A stretch of DNA of 64,000 nucleotides, from assembly GCA_002968845.1 (NCBI GenBank), contig PVBG01000019.1, forward strand, positions 44,830 through 108,829. The letters run 5' to 3'. The notes under the pieces were generated by a model that ran no database searches, was not told where the DNA came from, and saw only the letters and a program-made list of their open reading frames with translations. The DNA comes from Neorhizobium tomejilense. Its GTDB lineage: Bacteria > Pseudomonadota > Alphaproteobacteria > Rhizobiales > Rhizobiaceae. The number at the start of each line of letters is the position of its first letter. Within the stretch, counting starts at the first letter, position 1. Positions 33,849-42,470 of the stretch are shown piece after piece. Position numbers and translations under genes: made by a program.

Positions 33849-35228
33849 TCAGGCTGGGACGCGCACGACGGCGCGCAAGCCGCCGCGGGGACTGTCGGCG
33901 AGCGTGACGTTGCCGCCATGGGCGCGGGCGATGTCGCGGGCGATCGCAAGGCCAAGGCCGGTGCCGGACGCGTTGAGGTTGCGAGCCTCGTCTAGGCGGT
34001 AGAACGGCTTGAAGACGTCCTCGCGAGATTGCGGCGGAATGCCCGGACCGTCGTCGTCGAGCGTCAGCGTCAGCCACTTGGCGCTATGCCGTGCGTCCAC
34101 ATGGAGCGTCTTGGCGTAGCGCTCGCTGTTGGACACCAAGTTGCCGACAAGCCGGGCGAAGGCATTCGGCCGCACCGCGATCTCGTCCTCGCCGTCGATC
34201 TCGTAGGTCATGGTCTTGCCGTGCAGCGCGAATTCCGACCGGAGCTTTTCAAGCAGTTCGCTCAACCGCAGTTCGCCAAAATCTTCTTCCGCTTCGCCCT
34301 TGGCGAAGGCGAGATAACCTTCCAGCATCGATTGCATGTCGTCGGCATCCTGGCTCATGCCGGCCAGTTCCGGCTTGTCGCCGGCAAGCGCCAGCTGCAG
34401 CTTGAACCGGGTGAGGATGGTCCTCAAGTCGTGGCTGATGCCGGCGAGCATGGCGGTGCGCTGTTCCATCTGCCGCTCGATGCGCTCGCGCATCTGGATG
34501 AAGGCAAGGCCGGCGCGGCGGATTTCGTCAGCGCCGCGGGGGGCGAAACCATCAGTCTTCTGTCCCTTGCCGAAGCTTTCGGCGGCACGCGCGAGCGTCA
34601 GGATCGGCCGGATCTGGCCGCGCAGGAAAAGGATGGAGATTATCACCAGAACGACGGCCGCCCCGATCATCCAGACGAGGAAGATATGGGTGTTGGAGGC
34701 ATAGGTGGAGCCGCGGCGGACGAAGACGCGCAGCACCCTGGTATCGAACTTGATACGGATCTCGACAAGCCGGCTGTCTCCGATCGTGTCGATCCAGAAG
34801 GGCATCTGGATCTGGCGGGTGATCTGTTCGGCAAGGATGTCGTCGAGGATCTCAAAGAAGGGGCGGGAGCGGGGCGGCGGCAGCTGGCCGTTTTCCTCGA
34901 CCGCGATGGTAAGGTTCAGCGCGTCGCTTGCGATGCGGCTGATGGCGTCATAGTTGCTGTCCTGCGGATAGGCCTGGATCACCTCAATAATGCCGGCGAT
35001 ATCGCGCACCGTGCTTTCCGACAGGCGTTCGGTCACCATGCGCCAGTGCCGCTCCATGAAGACGGAGGCGACGACACCCTGCAGCAGCAGCATCGGCAGG
35101 ATGACGATCAGAAGCGAACGGGTGTAGAGGCCGGTCGGCAGGCGGCGGCGCAGCCAGCGGGTCATCGGGCGCCAGCCCGGCAAGATGAGCCGGTCGATGT
35201 CGCGCTTCAGTGGGTCGAAAAGTGCCAT
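33849..35228 (-). CDS. sensor histidine kinase (EnvZ-like)
   Basis: 459 residues: membrane helices at about 37-56 and 190-210, a periplasmic sensor between them, HAMP about 210-265, a dimerisation/phosphoacceptor helix GISHDLRTILTRFKLQ (His near residue 272) and an ATPase domain with N box LVGNLVSNSERYAK, G1 DDDGPGIP and G2 GTGLGLAIARD. Complete and likely active. It follows its partner response regulator by 31 bp. Confidence 0.95.
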   Translation of the reverse strand: MALFDPLKRDIDRLILPGWRPMTRWLRRRLPTGLYTRSLLIVILPMLLLQGVVASVFMERHWRMVTERLSESTVRDIAGIIEVIQAYPQDSNYDAISRIASDALNLTIAVEENGQLPPPRSRPFFEILDDILAEQITRQIQMPFWIDTIGDSRLVEIRIKFDTRVLRVFVRRGSTYASNTHIFLVWMIGAAVVLVIISILFLRGQIRPILTLARAAESFGKGQKTDGFAPRGADEIRRAGLAFIQMRERIERQMEQRTAMLAGISHDLRTILTRFKLQLALAGDKPELAGMSQDADDMQSMLEGYLAFAKGEAEEDFGELRLSELLEKLRSEFALHGKTMTYEIDGEDEIAVRPNAFARLVGNLVSNSERYAKTLHVDARHSAKWLTLTLDDDGPGIPPQSREDVFKPFYRLDEARNLNASGTGLGLAIARDIARAHGGNVTLADSPRGGLRAVVRVPA

Positions 35229-35259
35229 CCTGCCTTCAGCCTGTGCCGGTCTCTTCCGG

Positions 35260-35958
35260 CTAATCGATACTCAGCCTGTATCCGATGCCACGCACCGTCT
35301 GGAGATAGACGGGGTTGGCCGGATCCTCCTCGATCTTACGCCGCAAACGATTGATCTGCACGTCGATCGTGCGCTCGCCGACCTCGGCATCATCGCCGAT
35401 CAGCTCGTGGCGGGGAATGGTGTCGCCGGCCCGCAGCGCGAAAAGCAACATGATCTCCTGTTCGCGATCGGTCAGCCGGATGGTTTCGGCGGCCCTGCGC
35501 AATTCCTTGCGCGGGATTGAGAAGGTGAAGGGTCCGAACATGATCTGCTCGATCTTGGGCGTATCGGGCGAGGTGCTGCGGCGCAGGATATTGTTGATGC
35601 GCAGCACCAGTTCGCGCGGATCGAACGGCTTCGACAGATAGTCGTCGGCGCCCGCTTCGAGACCGGCGATACGGGATTCCGATTCGGCGCGGGCCGTCAG
35701 CAGGATCACCGGAACCGTCTTCTTCTGGTAGAGCGACTGGGTAAGCGAAATGCCGGATTCGCCGGGCATCATCACGTCGAGAATGATGAGATCGAAATGC
35801 AGGCCTTCGAGCTTGCGGCGGGCTTCGGCGGCGTCGCCTGCGACGGTGATGCGAAAACCCTGTTCCATCAGGTAGCGGTTCAGAAGATCGCGGATGCGCG
35901 TGTCGTCATCGACGACGAGAAGATGAGGTGCATCATCGGAAGGGGGCAGTGTCGTCAT
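35260..35958 (-). CDS. OmpR-family response regulator
   Basis: 232 residues. Receiver domain about 12-125: acidic pair VVDDDTRIRD, phosphoacceptor Asp in LIILDVMMPGES, Thr/Ala in LLTARAE and Lys in LSKPFDPREL. A winged-helix DNA-binding domain (about 140-228) contains RLTDREQEIMLLFAL, VGERTIDVQINRLRRKIE and the final TVRGIGYRL. Downstream of the MarR gene by 14 bp and upstream of its kinase. The MarR-regulator order resembles petP-petR of Rhodobacter capsulatus, which there lies beside petABC. Confidence 0.95.
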   Translation of the reverse strand: MTTLPPSDDAPHLLVVDDDTRIRDLLNRYLMEQGFRITVAGDAAEARRKLEGLHFDLIILDVMMPGESGISLTQSLYQKKTVPVILLTARAESESRIAGLEAGADDYLSKPFDPRELVLRINNILRRSTSPDTPKIEQIMFGPFTFSIPRKELRRAAETIRLTDREQEIMLLFALRAGDTIPRHELIGDDAEVGERTIDVQINRLRRKIEEDPANPVYLQTVRGIGYRLSID

Positions 35959-35972
35959 CTCAAAGGTCCCAC

Positions 35973-36488
35973 TTAGTCCAAGTCGCTGTCGATAGGCTCG
36001 AGGCTTTCGTCGCGGCCGCGCATGCGGCGCAGGAATTCCTTGACCGAGGCCCGCGTGTCGGGGGGCAGTTCGTTCATGGCGCGAGCGATACGGCGCGATT
36101 GCGGCTCGGAAAGGGCGAGAGCCAGCTCACGGCCTGCAAGGGTCGGATAGAGCCTGCGCTCGCGGCGATCCTTGGCGCCGGCCATCTGGCGTATATAGCC
36201 GGATTCGATCAGCTGCTTGAGAACGCGCGCAAGGCTCTGTTTGGTGATCTGCAGCGTCTCGAGAAGGTCGGTGACCATCATGCCCGGCTGGCGGCAGACG
36301 AAATAGACGACGCGGTGGTGGGCGCGGCCCATGCCGATCTTGGCGAGGATCGCATCCGGGTCGGACACGAAATCGCGGTAGGCGAAGAAAAGCAGTTCGA
36401 TGGTCTCGAAGTCGATCTGGGCTTCGTCGACTGCCGGCATTGTCGGCATGACCTTCTTGACGGCTTTTCCCGTCGATGCGCGCGACAC
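35973..36488 (-). CDS. MarR-family transcriptional regulator (PetP-like)
   Basis: 171 residues with a MarR winged helix: helix-turn-helix VTDLLETLQITKQSLARVLKQLIESGYI and the wing with the MarR signature DRRERRLYPTLAGREL. First gene of a four-gene minus-strand operon MarR, response regulator, histidine kinase, DUF1349. Its pairing with an OmpR-type regulator parallels petP/petR, where the MarR-type protein is needed together with the regulator. Ligand not known. Confidence 0.9.
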   Translation of the reverse strand: MSRASTGKAVKKVMPTMPAVDEAQIDFETIELLFFAYRDFVSDPDAILAKIGMGRAHHRVVYFVCRQPGMMVTDLLETLQITKQSLARVLKQLIESGYIRQMAGAKDRRERRLYPTLAGRELALALSEPQSRRIARAMNELPPDTRASVKEFLRRMRGRDESLEPIDSDLD

Positions 36489-36694
36489 TCGCGTTTCCTT
36501 TCCCTTTGCGGCTGCTTGCCCCAGGGTCCGAAGATCTTGGGGCCGAAGCTCTTATTGCCGATCTCGCACTGTAACCTGCCGCACGTCATAAAGCGCGATC
36601 AGGCTGAACAATCAACAGCATTTGTTGGGGAGGGCGGGGGCGCTGCGAGCCACCGGGAAGGGCGCTGCCGAACAGCGCCCTTTTATGGTGGAGC

Positions 36695-37327
36695 TCAATC
36701 GTAGATGTGAACGATACGGCGGGTGCCGGGATCGACAAGAACCGGGCGGTCGTTGACGACGACGTAATCGTAATCGTAGTCCGGCACCTGCTGGACCACG
36801 ACCTCAGGCGGCAGCGTCGCGCCGATCGCCACTTCGTTGCGGACGTAGACCGGCCGGACCGGGTGCTCTTCGATGTAGCTGATGACGGTTTCCGGCGGCT
36901 CGACGGCTTCGACCGCACCGACCGGGCCGAGCAGGACATCCCCCGGACCCGGCACAGCAGCCGGCGGGGTGACGCTTGCGGTCGTCTCATAGGTCACGGA
37001 CGGCACTTCATACCGAGTGCGGTATTCCTCGACAGCGACCGCCGAGCCGTTGTGGCGGATGGTCAGGTATTCCGCATAGACCCAGCCGCGCATGCCGTTG
37101 ACGTCGATGCGGCACCATTTGCTACCCTGGAGGCAGCCGTCCATCATGGCGGGGCTGCCGCGGGTGGCCATCCCGATCTCGGGATAATCCTGGCCGGGAC
37201 CGGAGCGGACGATGATGTCCGAGGCGGTGGTGGTGGTCATCTGCGCCTGGGCGGGCAGGGCAAGCGCCGAAAGGACGGCGCCGAGGCCAAGCCACTTCAA
37301 TTCCGGGCATTTCAACCAAGTCGTCAT
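36695..37327 (-). CDS. secreted SH3b/DUF1236 protein
   Basis: 210 residues from ATG 37325-37327, with GGAG 7 nt upstream. Signal peptide with hydrophobic core WLGLGAVLSALALPAQAQ. A bacterial SH3 domain (about 30-85: IIVRSGPGQDYPEIG, GSKWCRIDVNGMRGWVYAEYL) is followed by a linker and a C-terminal DUF1236-type module (PVRPVYVRNEVAIGATLPPE, VLVDPGTRRIVHIY), a pairing frequent in rhizobia. Likely binds peptidoglycan or the outer envelope, exact role unknown. A longer frame starting at 37501 is rejected because the Shine-Dalgarno fits 37327. Confidence 0.85.
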   Translation of the reverse strand: MTTWLKCPELKWLGLGAVLSALALPAQAQMTTTTASDIIVRSGPGQDYPEIGMATRGSPAMMDGCLQGSKWCRIDVNGMRGWVYAEYLTIRHNGSAVAVEEYRTRYEVPSVTYETTASVTPPAAVPGPGDVLLGPVGAVEAVEPPETVISYIEEHPVRPVYVRNEVAIGATLPPEVVVQQVPDYDYDYVVVNDRPVLVDPGTRRIVHIYD

Positions 37328-37494
37328 GGATTTTCTCCTCATGTTGACTGGCAGGGTAACACCCGCATGCCCTGGTGGTTCCGCCGAATGCGGGTGGATT
37401 CTGCAAGCTGTGGCGGGGGCGCCACAGCTAGAATGGGGCACGGAATCTTTGTGCCGCCAACCCATTGATCCCGCCAGAAGCACCGGAGAGACCC

Positions 37495-37746
37495 ATGACA
37501 AACCCGACCGTGACCGCCCAGACCTTCACTGCCCAGGCCTTCAGCGCCCAGACCTTCAGCGCCCAGACCTTCAGCGCATTGCCGCCGATCAGGATAGAAA
37601 CACCCGGCGCGGCCAATCCGCTCAGAAGCGTGCTGGTGACTGTTTTCGTGCTGAAGATCGCGATTGCAGCCTTCCTGATTGCCACCGTATCGCTCGCACC
37701 GCCGGTTTCCGCCAACGCGCATTACACGACCCTTGCCTCGAACTGA
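37495..37746 (+). CDS. small membrane protein with AQTFS repeats
   Basis: 83 residues from ATG 37495, with GGAGAG upstream. Four pentapeptide-like AQ(T/A)F(T/S) units occupy about residues 8-27. A predicted helix (SVLVTVFVLKIAIAAFLIAT) near residues 46-65 suggests a bitopic membrane protein with the repeats at the N-terminus. No recognised family. The opposite strand across the repeat also has an open frame (KVWALKVWALK), so which frame is real rests on the ribosome binding site. Confidence 0.5.
   Translation: MTNPTVTAQTFTAQAFSAQTFSAQTFSALPPIRIETPGAANPLRSVLVTVFVLKIAIAAFLIATVSLAPPVSANAHYTTLASN
37516..37575 (+). repeat. 15-bp tandem repeat, four copies
   Basis: GCCCAGACCTTCACT, GCCCAGGCCTTCAGC, then GCCCAGACCTTCAGC twice (37516-37575), in phase with codons, so length changes keep the frame. 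The copies are nearly identical, which suggests recent expansion by slippage. Confidence 0.85.
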
Positions 37747-37816
37747 TCTTTTCGGCTGAAATGTCCTGCGTTTATCGGTATATCCCGGCAAGCATCATCG
37801 TTCAGGCCGAGGCATC

Positions 37817-38494
37817 ATGGGTAAGTTACAGGCCGGTATCATTCCGGTTACGCCATTCCAGCAGAACTGCACGATCCTCTTCGACGAGGAGACCAAGCAG
37901 GGCGTCGTCGTCGATCCGGGTGGCGACGTGCCGACGATCCTTCAGGTCATCAGGGAAAACGGCATCACGGCCACGGAAATCTGGCTGACGCACGGGCACA
38001 TCGATCATGCGGGCGGCGCCGACGAATTGCGCGAGGCGCTGGGCATCCCGGTGATCGGTCCCCACGAGGCGGACCTGCCGCTGCTGCAGCGACTGGAGAC
38101 GCAGGCGGAAAAATTCGGGGTCAAGATGGAGGTGCGCAACGTCTTGCCGGACCGCTGGCTCAACGAAGGAGACAAGGTTTCGTTCGGCGAGCATGTCTTC
38201 GAGATCTTCCATTGCCCCGGACATGCGCCCGGACACGTGATCTATTACAACCGTGCCCAGGGTTTCGCGCATCTCGGCGACGTGCTGTTCAATGGCTCGA
38301 TCGGGCGCACGGATTTGCCGGGCGGAGATCACGATACGCTGCTCGCTTCCATCCGCGACAAGGTTCTGCCGCTCGGGGACGAGGTCGGGTTCATCTGCGG
38401 CCACGGGCCGGGCAGCCGGATCGGCGACGAACGGCGCACAAATCCATTCCTGCGCGGCCTCGGCGGATCGAAGCCGCAACATACGTCGGTTTAA
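37817..38494 (+). CDS. MBL-fold metallo-hydrolase
   Basis: 225 residues. Metallo-beta-lactamase fold with the dinuclear zinc motif THGHIDHAGG (HxHxDH), further ligands in FHCPGHAPGH and GHGPGSRIGDE. It looks like the YcbL/glyoxalase II-like subgroup, probably a thioester or glyoxal-derived ester hydrolase. ATG 37817 follows an AG-rich stretch. Convergent with the cold-shock gene. Confidence 0.88.
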   Translation: MGKLQAGIIPVTPFQQNCTILFDEETKQGVVVDPGGDVPTILQVIRENGITATEIWLTHGHIDHAGGADELREALGIPVIGPHEADLPLLQRLETQAEKFGVKMEVRNVLPDRWLNEGDKVSFGEHVFEIFHCPGHAPGHVIYYNRAQGFAHLGDVLFNGSIGRTDLPGGDHDTLLASIRDKVLPLGDEVGFICGHGPGSRIGDERRTNPFLRGLGGSKPQHTSV

Positions 38495-38497
38495 AAA

Positions 38498-38520
38498 AAA
38501 CCCGGCATCTCTGCCGGGCT
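38498..38520 (-). terminator. rho-independent terminator of the cold-shock gene
   Basis: Stem CCCGGCA (38501-38507) / TGCCGGG (38512-38518), loop TCTC. Eight A at 38493-38500 on the plus strand give the U tract of the minus-strand transcript. Confidence 0.85.
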
Positions 38521-38549
38521 TCAACTCGAAATGGCAAGCCTCTGGAGGC

Positions 38550-38765
38550 TTAGCCGGCGATCTGCAGATTGACGGCCTTGGGGCCTTTGCCGCGACGATC
38601 CGGTTCCGTGTCGAAGCTTACTTTCTGGTTTTCAGACAATCCGGACAGGCCGGAAGCCTGTACGGCAGAGATATGGACAAAGATATCGGCGCCACCATTG
38701 TCAGGCTTGATAAAGCCGAAGCCTTTGTCGGTATTGAAAAATTTTACAGTGCCAGTCTCGGCCAT
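38550..38765 (-). CDS. cold-shock protein (CspA family)
   Basis: 71 residues, one cold-shock OB fold that binds single-stranded RNA and melts structures: MAETGTVKFFNTDKGFGFI (RNP1 KGFGFI) and DIFVHISAVQ (RNP2). Basic and short, as for CspA. ATG at 38763-38765 with a long AT-rich upstream region, typical of cold-shock 5-prime leaders. Ends at the terminator at 38498. Confidence 0.93.
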   Translation of the reverse strand: MAETGTVKFFNTDKGFGFIKPDNGGADIFVHISAVQASGLSGLSENQKVSFDTEPDRRGKGPKAVNLQIAG

Positions 38766-39296
38766 GCAGCAGGTCCTTTTCTCTCTGTCCGTGTTCAGCG
38801 GCGGACAGCATCACAGTGTAGCCCCGAAGGGCGGCGGCAGGCAGCTTTAAGAAAGGGTCCCTGTCTTTACCGCGATGACCGGAAGGAATTGCTTTGAAAT
38901 CTCCGCCCCCGGCCTACCGCCCGAAGTCTTAGCGCCTTCGGAGCGCGTCATTATAGGTCTTCCCATGCTCGTAAATTGCCCGAACTTGCACAGAGTGCTG
39001 TGTTTATTGAAAATTGGCAAGAAAAAGTTTTTTGAATTGTCGCCACAATGGCAAATTGCAAATCGCGGGAACCCCCGGAAAATGCGGGCTTTGAGCCTCC
39101 GCTGATGGTGCGGCAAGACGATTCCATCGCCGGCAATGCTTTGCTAACCTTCATCTGTGCCGTTTTGGGGCAAATGACGCGAAAAGAAAAATTTTTGCCG
39201 CTCATGTCTCAGAACGAGGGTCGGAGCGGGTTCCGGGCCGATATTGCGGCTGATAGCGGTCACGCATCCCGAGCGGGAAAACTGCGGTTCCTGATA
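38766..39296. other. 531-bp intergenic leader/promoter region of csp and EAL gene
   Basis: Between the csp start and the stop of the EAL gene, which is transcribed in the same direction. It should contain the csp promoter and 5-prime leader. AT-rich stretches occur at 39011-39060 and 39181-39200. A few weak open frames (39048-39377 plus, 38951-39205 minus) have no ribosome binding site or similarity and are not called. No tRNA or clear sRNA terminator is seen. Confidence 0.35.
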
Positions 39297-40247
39297 CTAC
39301 TCGCCGCTGGATTGCCGGCGGCCAAAAGCGCGGGCAGGCCTTGCGAATACCGGTTTGGCCAGGGCCGGAGGAGGTAGGGTCGCGGCGGCCCGGCTGGTGC
39401 CAAGCGTGATTTCGTTGCCGGTCGTCTGGAGCGGCGCGAAGTCGGCCAGGCTTTCCGGAAAGCTCTCGTTGAATGTCGTCGGGGCGAGTTCGGGCCGCGC
39501 CAAGGCATAACCCTGCATCAGCGGCACGCCGAGCTCTTCGCAGAGATCCACCTGCCAAAGCTCCTCAAGCCCTTCGAAGATCGGTTCGATACCATCGTCG
39601 AGCATCTGCCGGACGATGACGCGCAACAGCGCGTAACCGGCGGAATTGTCGAGGAAGTCGCGCACCCACGCGGCCTCGAACTTCACGTAGTCCGGCTTGA
39701 TGCGCTTCAGGCGGTCAAGATCGGAATCGCGGGCGCCATAGTCGTCGATCGCGATGCGGAAGCCGACCGCCTGCATGTGTTCGGTGAAGGCAACGACAAT
39801 GTCGTCGGCCGCGCCGGATCTTTCGGAGATTTCGCAGATGATCCGATCAGGCGCCAGACCAGCCTCGTGGCTGGCGACCTTGATGCGATCGACTTCCTGG
39901 CGCATTTCCTGGGACGTGCGGAAGAGGCCGGGATGGAACTTGACGAAGATCCCGGCGCGGGACCGGTTCAGCCGGCCGGTGTTCAAGATGTGAATGGTGC
40001 GCAGGATGCTGTCGACATCGGCCATATCGACCGGGGACACGAGCGGAAAGAACTCGGCCGGCGACACCGGTTCGCCATCGCGGGAGGCGCGCAGCAGGCC
40101 TTCGAAAGCTTCGATTTCAAGGCCGGTTTCCGGGCCGGAGCGAAAGATCGGCTGTAGCGCGGATTGCAGCAGGAAAGGACCGTAGACGGTGGAGAACGAC
40201 CCATTGTCGCTGCGAACCAGATTGGCGAAGATGCTTCTCGGCGTCAT
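39297..40247 (-). CDS. degenerate EAL-domain protein
   Basis: 316 residues. EAL fold from about residue 25 to 255 (AFEGLLRAS for EAL, IICEISE, IAIDDYGA, YVKFEAAWV, PIFEGLEEL, LMQGYALARP). The metal-site Asn normally in VNLS is replaced by Lys (FVKFHPG) and loop 6 reads DDYGARDSDLD, not DDFGTGYSS. This suggests a c-di-GMP-binding or regulatory protein and not an active phosphodiesterase. The C-terminal about 60 residues are disordered, Pro/Ala-rich. No GGDEF domain. Confidence 0.85.
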   Translation of the reverse strand: MTPRSIFANLVRSDNGSFSTVYGPFLLQSALQPIFRSGPETGLEIEAFEGLLRASRDGEPVSPAEFFPLVSPVDMADVDSILRTIHILNTGRLNRSRAGIFVKFHPGLFRTSQEMRQEVDRIKVASHEAGLAPDRIICEISERSGAADDIVVAFTEHMQAVGFRIAIDDYGARDSDLDRLKRIKPDYVKFEAAWVRDFLDNSAGYALLRVIVRQMLDDGIEPIFEGLEELWQVDLCEELGVPLMQGYALARPELAPTTFNESFPESLADFAPLQTTGNEITLGTSRAAATLPPPALAKPVFARPARAFGRRQSSGE

Positions 40248-40463
40248 GCCCGTGCCCGTCGATGTCCGTTATCCATCCCTCCCGGTTGTAGCAGCCAAGG
40301 GTTACGCGGTTGTAAACAAGGTTTCGAAGGTTTTAATCAGCTTCTTTCATGGCTCACATTCAAGCTTTGTGCTTGAAACGGCGTCATAGTTTAGACATAG
40401 AGCGTACGGGCGGTTTTCGGCGCGCGATGCCGCCGTGTTCAACAGCTCTTCAGGACGAAGATT

Positions 40464-41666
40464 ATGGCCTTTCTTGCCGACGCACTTTCCCGCGTAAAGC
40501 CCTCTGCCACCATCGCCGTTTCCCAGAAAGCCCGCGACCTCAAAGCAAAGGGCCGCGACGTGATCGGGCTCGGCGCAGGCGAGCCGGACTTCGATACGCC
40601 GGACAACATCAAGAAAGCCGCCATCGACGCGATCAATCGCGGCGAGACCAAATATCCGCCGGTATCCGGCATTCCGCAGCTTCGCGACGCAATCGCCAAG
40701 AAGTTCAAGCGCGAGAACAATCTCGATTACACGCCGGCGCAGACGATCGTCGGCACCGGCGGAAAGCAGATTCTTTTCAACGCCTTCATGGCGACCTTGA
40801 ATCCCGGCGATGAAGTGATCATCACCGCGCCCTACTGGGTTTCCTATCCGGAGATGGTCGCCATCTGCGGCGGCACCTCGGTGATCATCAAGGCGAGCCA
40901 GGAAAACAACTTCAAGGTGACCGCCGCCGATCTCGAAAAGGCGATCACGCCGAAGACCAAGTGGTTCCTGTTCAACTCGCCGTCCAACCCGTCGGGCGCT
41001 GCCTATAGCCATGACGAGTTGAAGGCGCTGACCGACGTGCTCGTCAAGCACGAGCATGTCTGGGTGCTGACCGACGACATGTACGAGCACCTGACCTATG
41101 GCGACTTCAAGTTCGTCTCGCCGGCGGAAGTGGAGCCGAAGCTCTACAACCGGACGCTGACGATGAACGGCGTTTCCAAGGCCTATGCGATGACCGGCTG
41201 GCGTATCGGCTATGCGGCCGGCCCGCTCGAACTGATCAAGGCGATGGACATGATCCAGGGCCAGCAGACGTCAGGTGCCTGCACGATCGCTCAGTGGGCT
41301 TCCGTCGAGGCGCTCAACGGTCCGCAGGATTTCATTCCGCAGAACAAGAGGATCTTCGAAGGCCGCCGCGACCTGGTGGTGTCGATGCTGAACCAGGCGA
41401 AGGGCATCGTCTGCCCGTCTCCGGAAGGTGCCTTCTACGTCTATCCGTCCTGCGCCGGGCTGATCGGCAAGACCGCGCCGTCGGGCAAGGTCATGGAGAC
41501 CGACGAGGATTTCGTCACCGAACTTCTGGAAACCGAAGGCGTGGCCGTCGTCCACGGTTCGGCCTTCGGTCTCGGCCCCAATTTCCGCATTTCCTATGCG
41601 GCTTCGGAAGAACAGCTCGAAGAAGCCTGCAAGCGGATCCAGCGCTTCTGCGCAAACTGCAAGTAA
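40464..41666 (+). CDS. aatA: aspartate aminotransferase (class I)
   Basis: 400 residues, type I aminotransferase: VIGLGAGEPDFDTPDNIK at the N-terminus, PYWVSYPEM, FNSPSNPSGA, DDMYEHLTYGD and the PLP lysine in NGVSKAYAMTGWRIGY; a C-terminal Arg in NFRISYAASEEQ binds the carboxylate. Transfers the amino group between aspartate and 2-oxoglutarate. Monocistronic, with the terminator at 41689. Start ATG at 40464. Confidence 0.95.
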   Translation: MAFLADALSRVKPSATIAVSQKARDLKAKGRDVIGLGAGEPDFDTPDNIKKAAIDAINRGETKYPPVSGIPQLRDAIAKKFKRENNLDYTPAQTIVGTGGKQILFNAFMATLNPGDEVIITAPYWVSYPEMVAICGGTSVIIKASQENNFKVTAADLEKAITPKTKWFLFNSPSNPSGAAYSHDELKALTDVLVKHEHVWVLTDDMYEHLTYGDFKFVSPAEVEPKLYNRTLTMNGVSKAYAMTGWRIGYAAGPLELIKAMDMIQGQQTSGACTIAQWASVEALNGPQDFIPQNKRIFEGRRDLVVSMLNQAKGIVCPSPEGAFYVYPSCAGLIGKTAPSGKVMETDEDFVTELLETEGVAVVHGSAFGLGPNFRISYAASEEQLEEACKRIQRFCANCK

Positions 41667-41688
41667 GCTGGCCTCACTCAATCAGCAG

Positions 41689-41716
41689 AAGCCCGCCAGC
41701 GACGGCGGGCTTTTCT
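41689..41716 (+). terminator. rho-independent terminator of aatA
   Basis: Stem AAGCCCGCC (41689-41697) / GGCGGGCTT (41704-41712), 6-nt loop, followed by a T run. 23 bp after the stop. Confidence 0.85.
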
Positions 41717-41766
41717 GTTTTCAGGCATCCGTTGACCATGACAGCGGCCGGACATACATTTCGGTT

Positions 41767-42045
41767 ATGAAAACCGTTTCTCTTCGCGAAGCTCAGGACC
41801 GTCTCGACGAACTTGCCCAGGATGTGGAGCAGGGCGAGACCGTGACCGTGACGCGGGACGGTAAGCCGGTGTTCGATATCGTGCCGCATACGGAGCCGCC
41901 GAAGAAGAAAGGCGGCATCGACTGGGAAGCAGGTCAGGCCTATCTGCGGTCGAAAGGCATCATCAACCCGGTGCCGTATATCGCTGAGGATTTCGACGAT
42001 CCTTTGTCGGAAGATTTCCTGATCACCCCTCTGCCTAAATCATGA
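41767..42045 (+). CDS. Phd/YefM-family antitoxin
   Basis: 92 residues: MKTVSLREAQDRLDELAQDV and TVTVTRDGKPVFDIVPH form the Phd/YefM N-terminal DNA-binding fold; the tail (GIDWEAGQAYLRSK, then an acidic end) would bind the PIN toxin. ATG 41767. Its stop overlaps the toxin start by 4 bp. Second vapBC-like module of the window, with a Phd-type instead of an AbrB-type antitoxin. Confidence 0.87.
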   Translation: MKTVSLREAQDRLDELAQDVEQGETVTVTRDGKPVFDIVPHTEPPKKKGGIDWEAGQAYLRSKGIINPVPYIAEDFDDPLSEDFLITPLPKS

Positions 42046-42428
42046 AACTTCTGCTCGATACTCATATCGTGCTCGCATTCCTGCGACGGGAATTCGACAG
42101 CCAGTTTCCGGCATTTCATAACTTCTTTTCCGGCGCGACGATATCGGGTTTCGTCAGCGTGGCGAGCCTCTGGGAAATCGCCATCAAGTCGAGACTGGGC
42201 AAGCTCGATCCGGGCATGCCTTTGGAGCAGATGCCGGTGATGTTGCAGGCTTCCGATCTTAAAATACTCCCTATCGATATCCGGCATGTTATCACTGCCG
42301 CCGTACCGGAGCCCGAGACACGTGATCCCTTTGACCGACTTCTGCTGGCTCAGTGCCAGGCGGAAGGGCAATTGTTGGTGACGATCGACCGGGCGCTCGT
42401 CGGGCATCGCCTGGCCTTCAAATTCTGA
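42042..42428 (+). CDS. PIN-domain ribonuclease toxin
   Basis: 128 residues: LLLDTHIVLAFLRRE (first Asp), VASLWEIAIKSRLGKL (Glu), then PETRDPFDRLLLAQC (Asp pair) and LVTIDRALVG, the standard PIN metal-ligand order, matching the subgroup paired with Phd antitoxins. Overlaps the antitoxin by 4 bp. Predicted RNase, inert when bound. Confidence 0.88.
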   Translation: MKLLLDTHIVLAFLRREFDSQFPAFHNFFSGATISGFVSVASLWEIAIKSRLGKLDPGMPLEQMPVMLQASDLKILPIDIRHVITAAVPEPETRDPFDRLLLAQCQAEGQLLVTIDRALVGHRLAFKF

Positions 42429-42470
42429 GCAAGAGGCGCCGTAAAGCGCCGCCGCACCCAAATTGGCCCA

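Noticed and set aside
37428..37715. minus-strand frame with KVWALKVWALK repeats
   Set aside because: Reverse reading of the AQTFS repeats, with no good ribosome binding site; the plus-strand frame has GGAGAG before its ATG.
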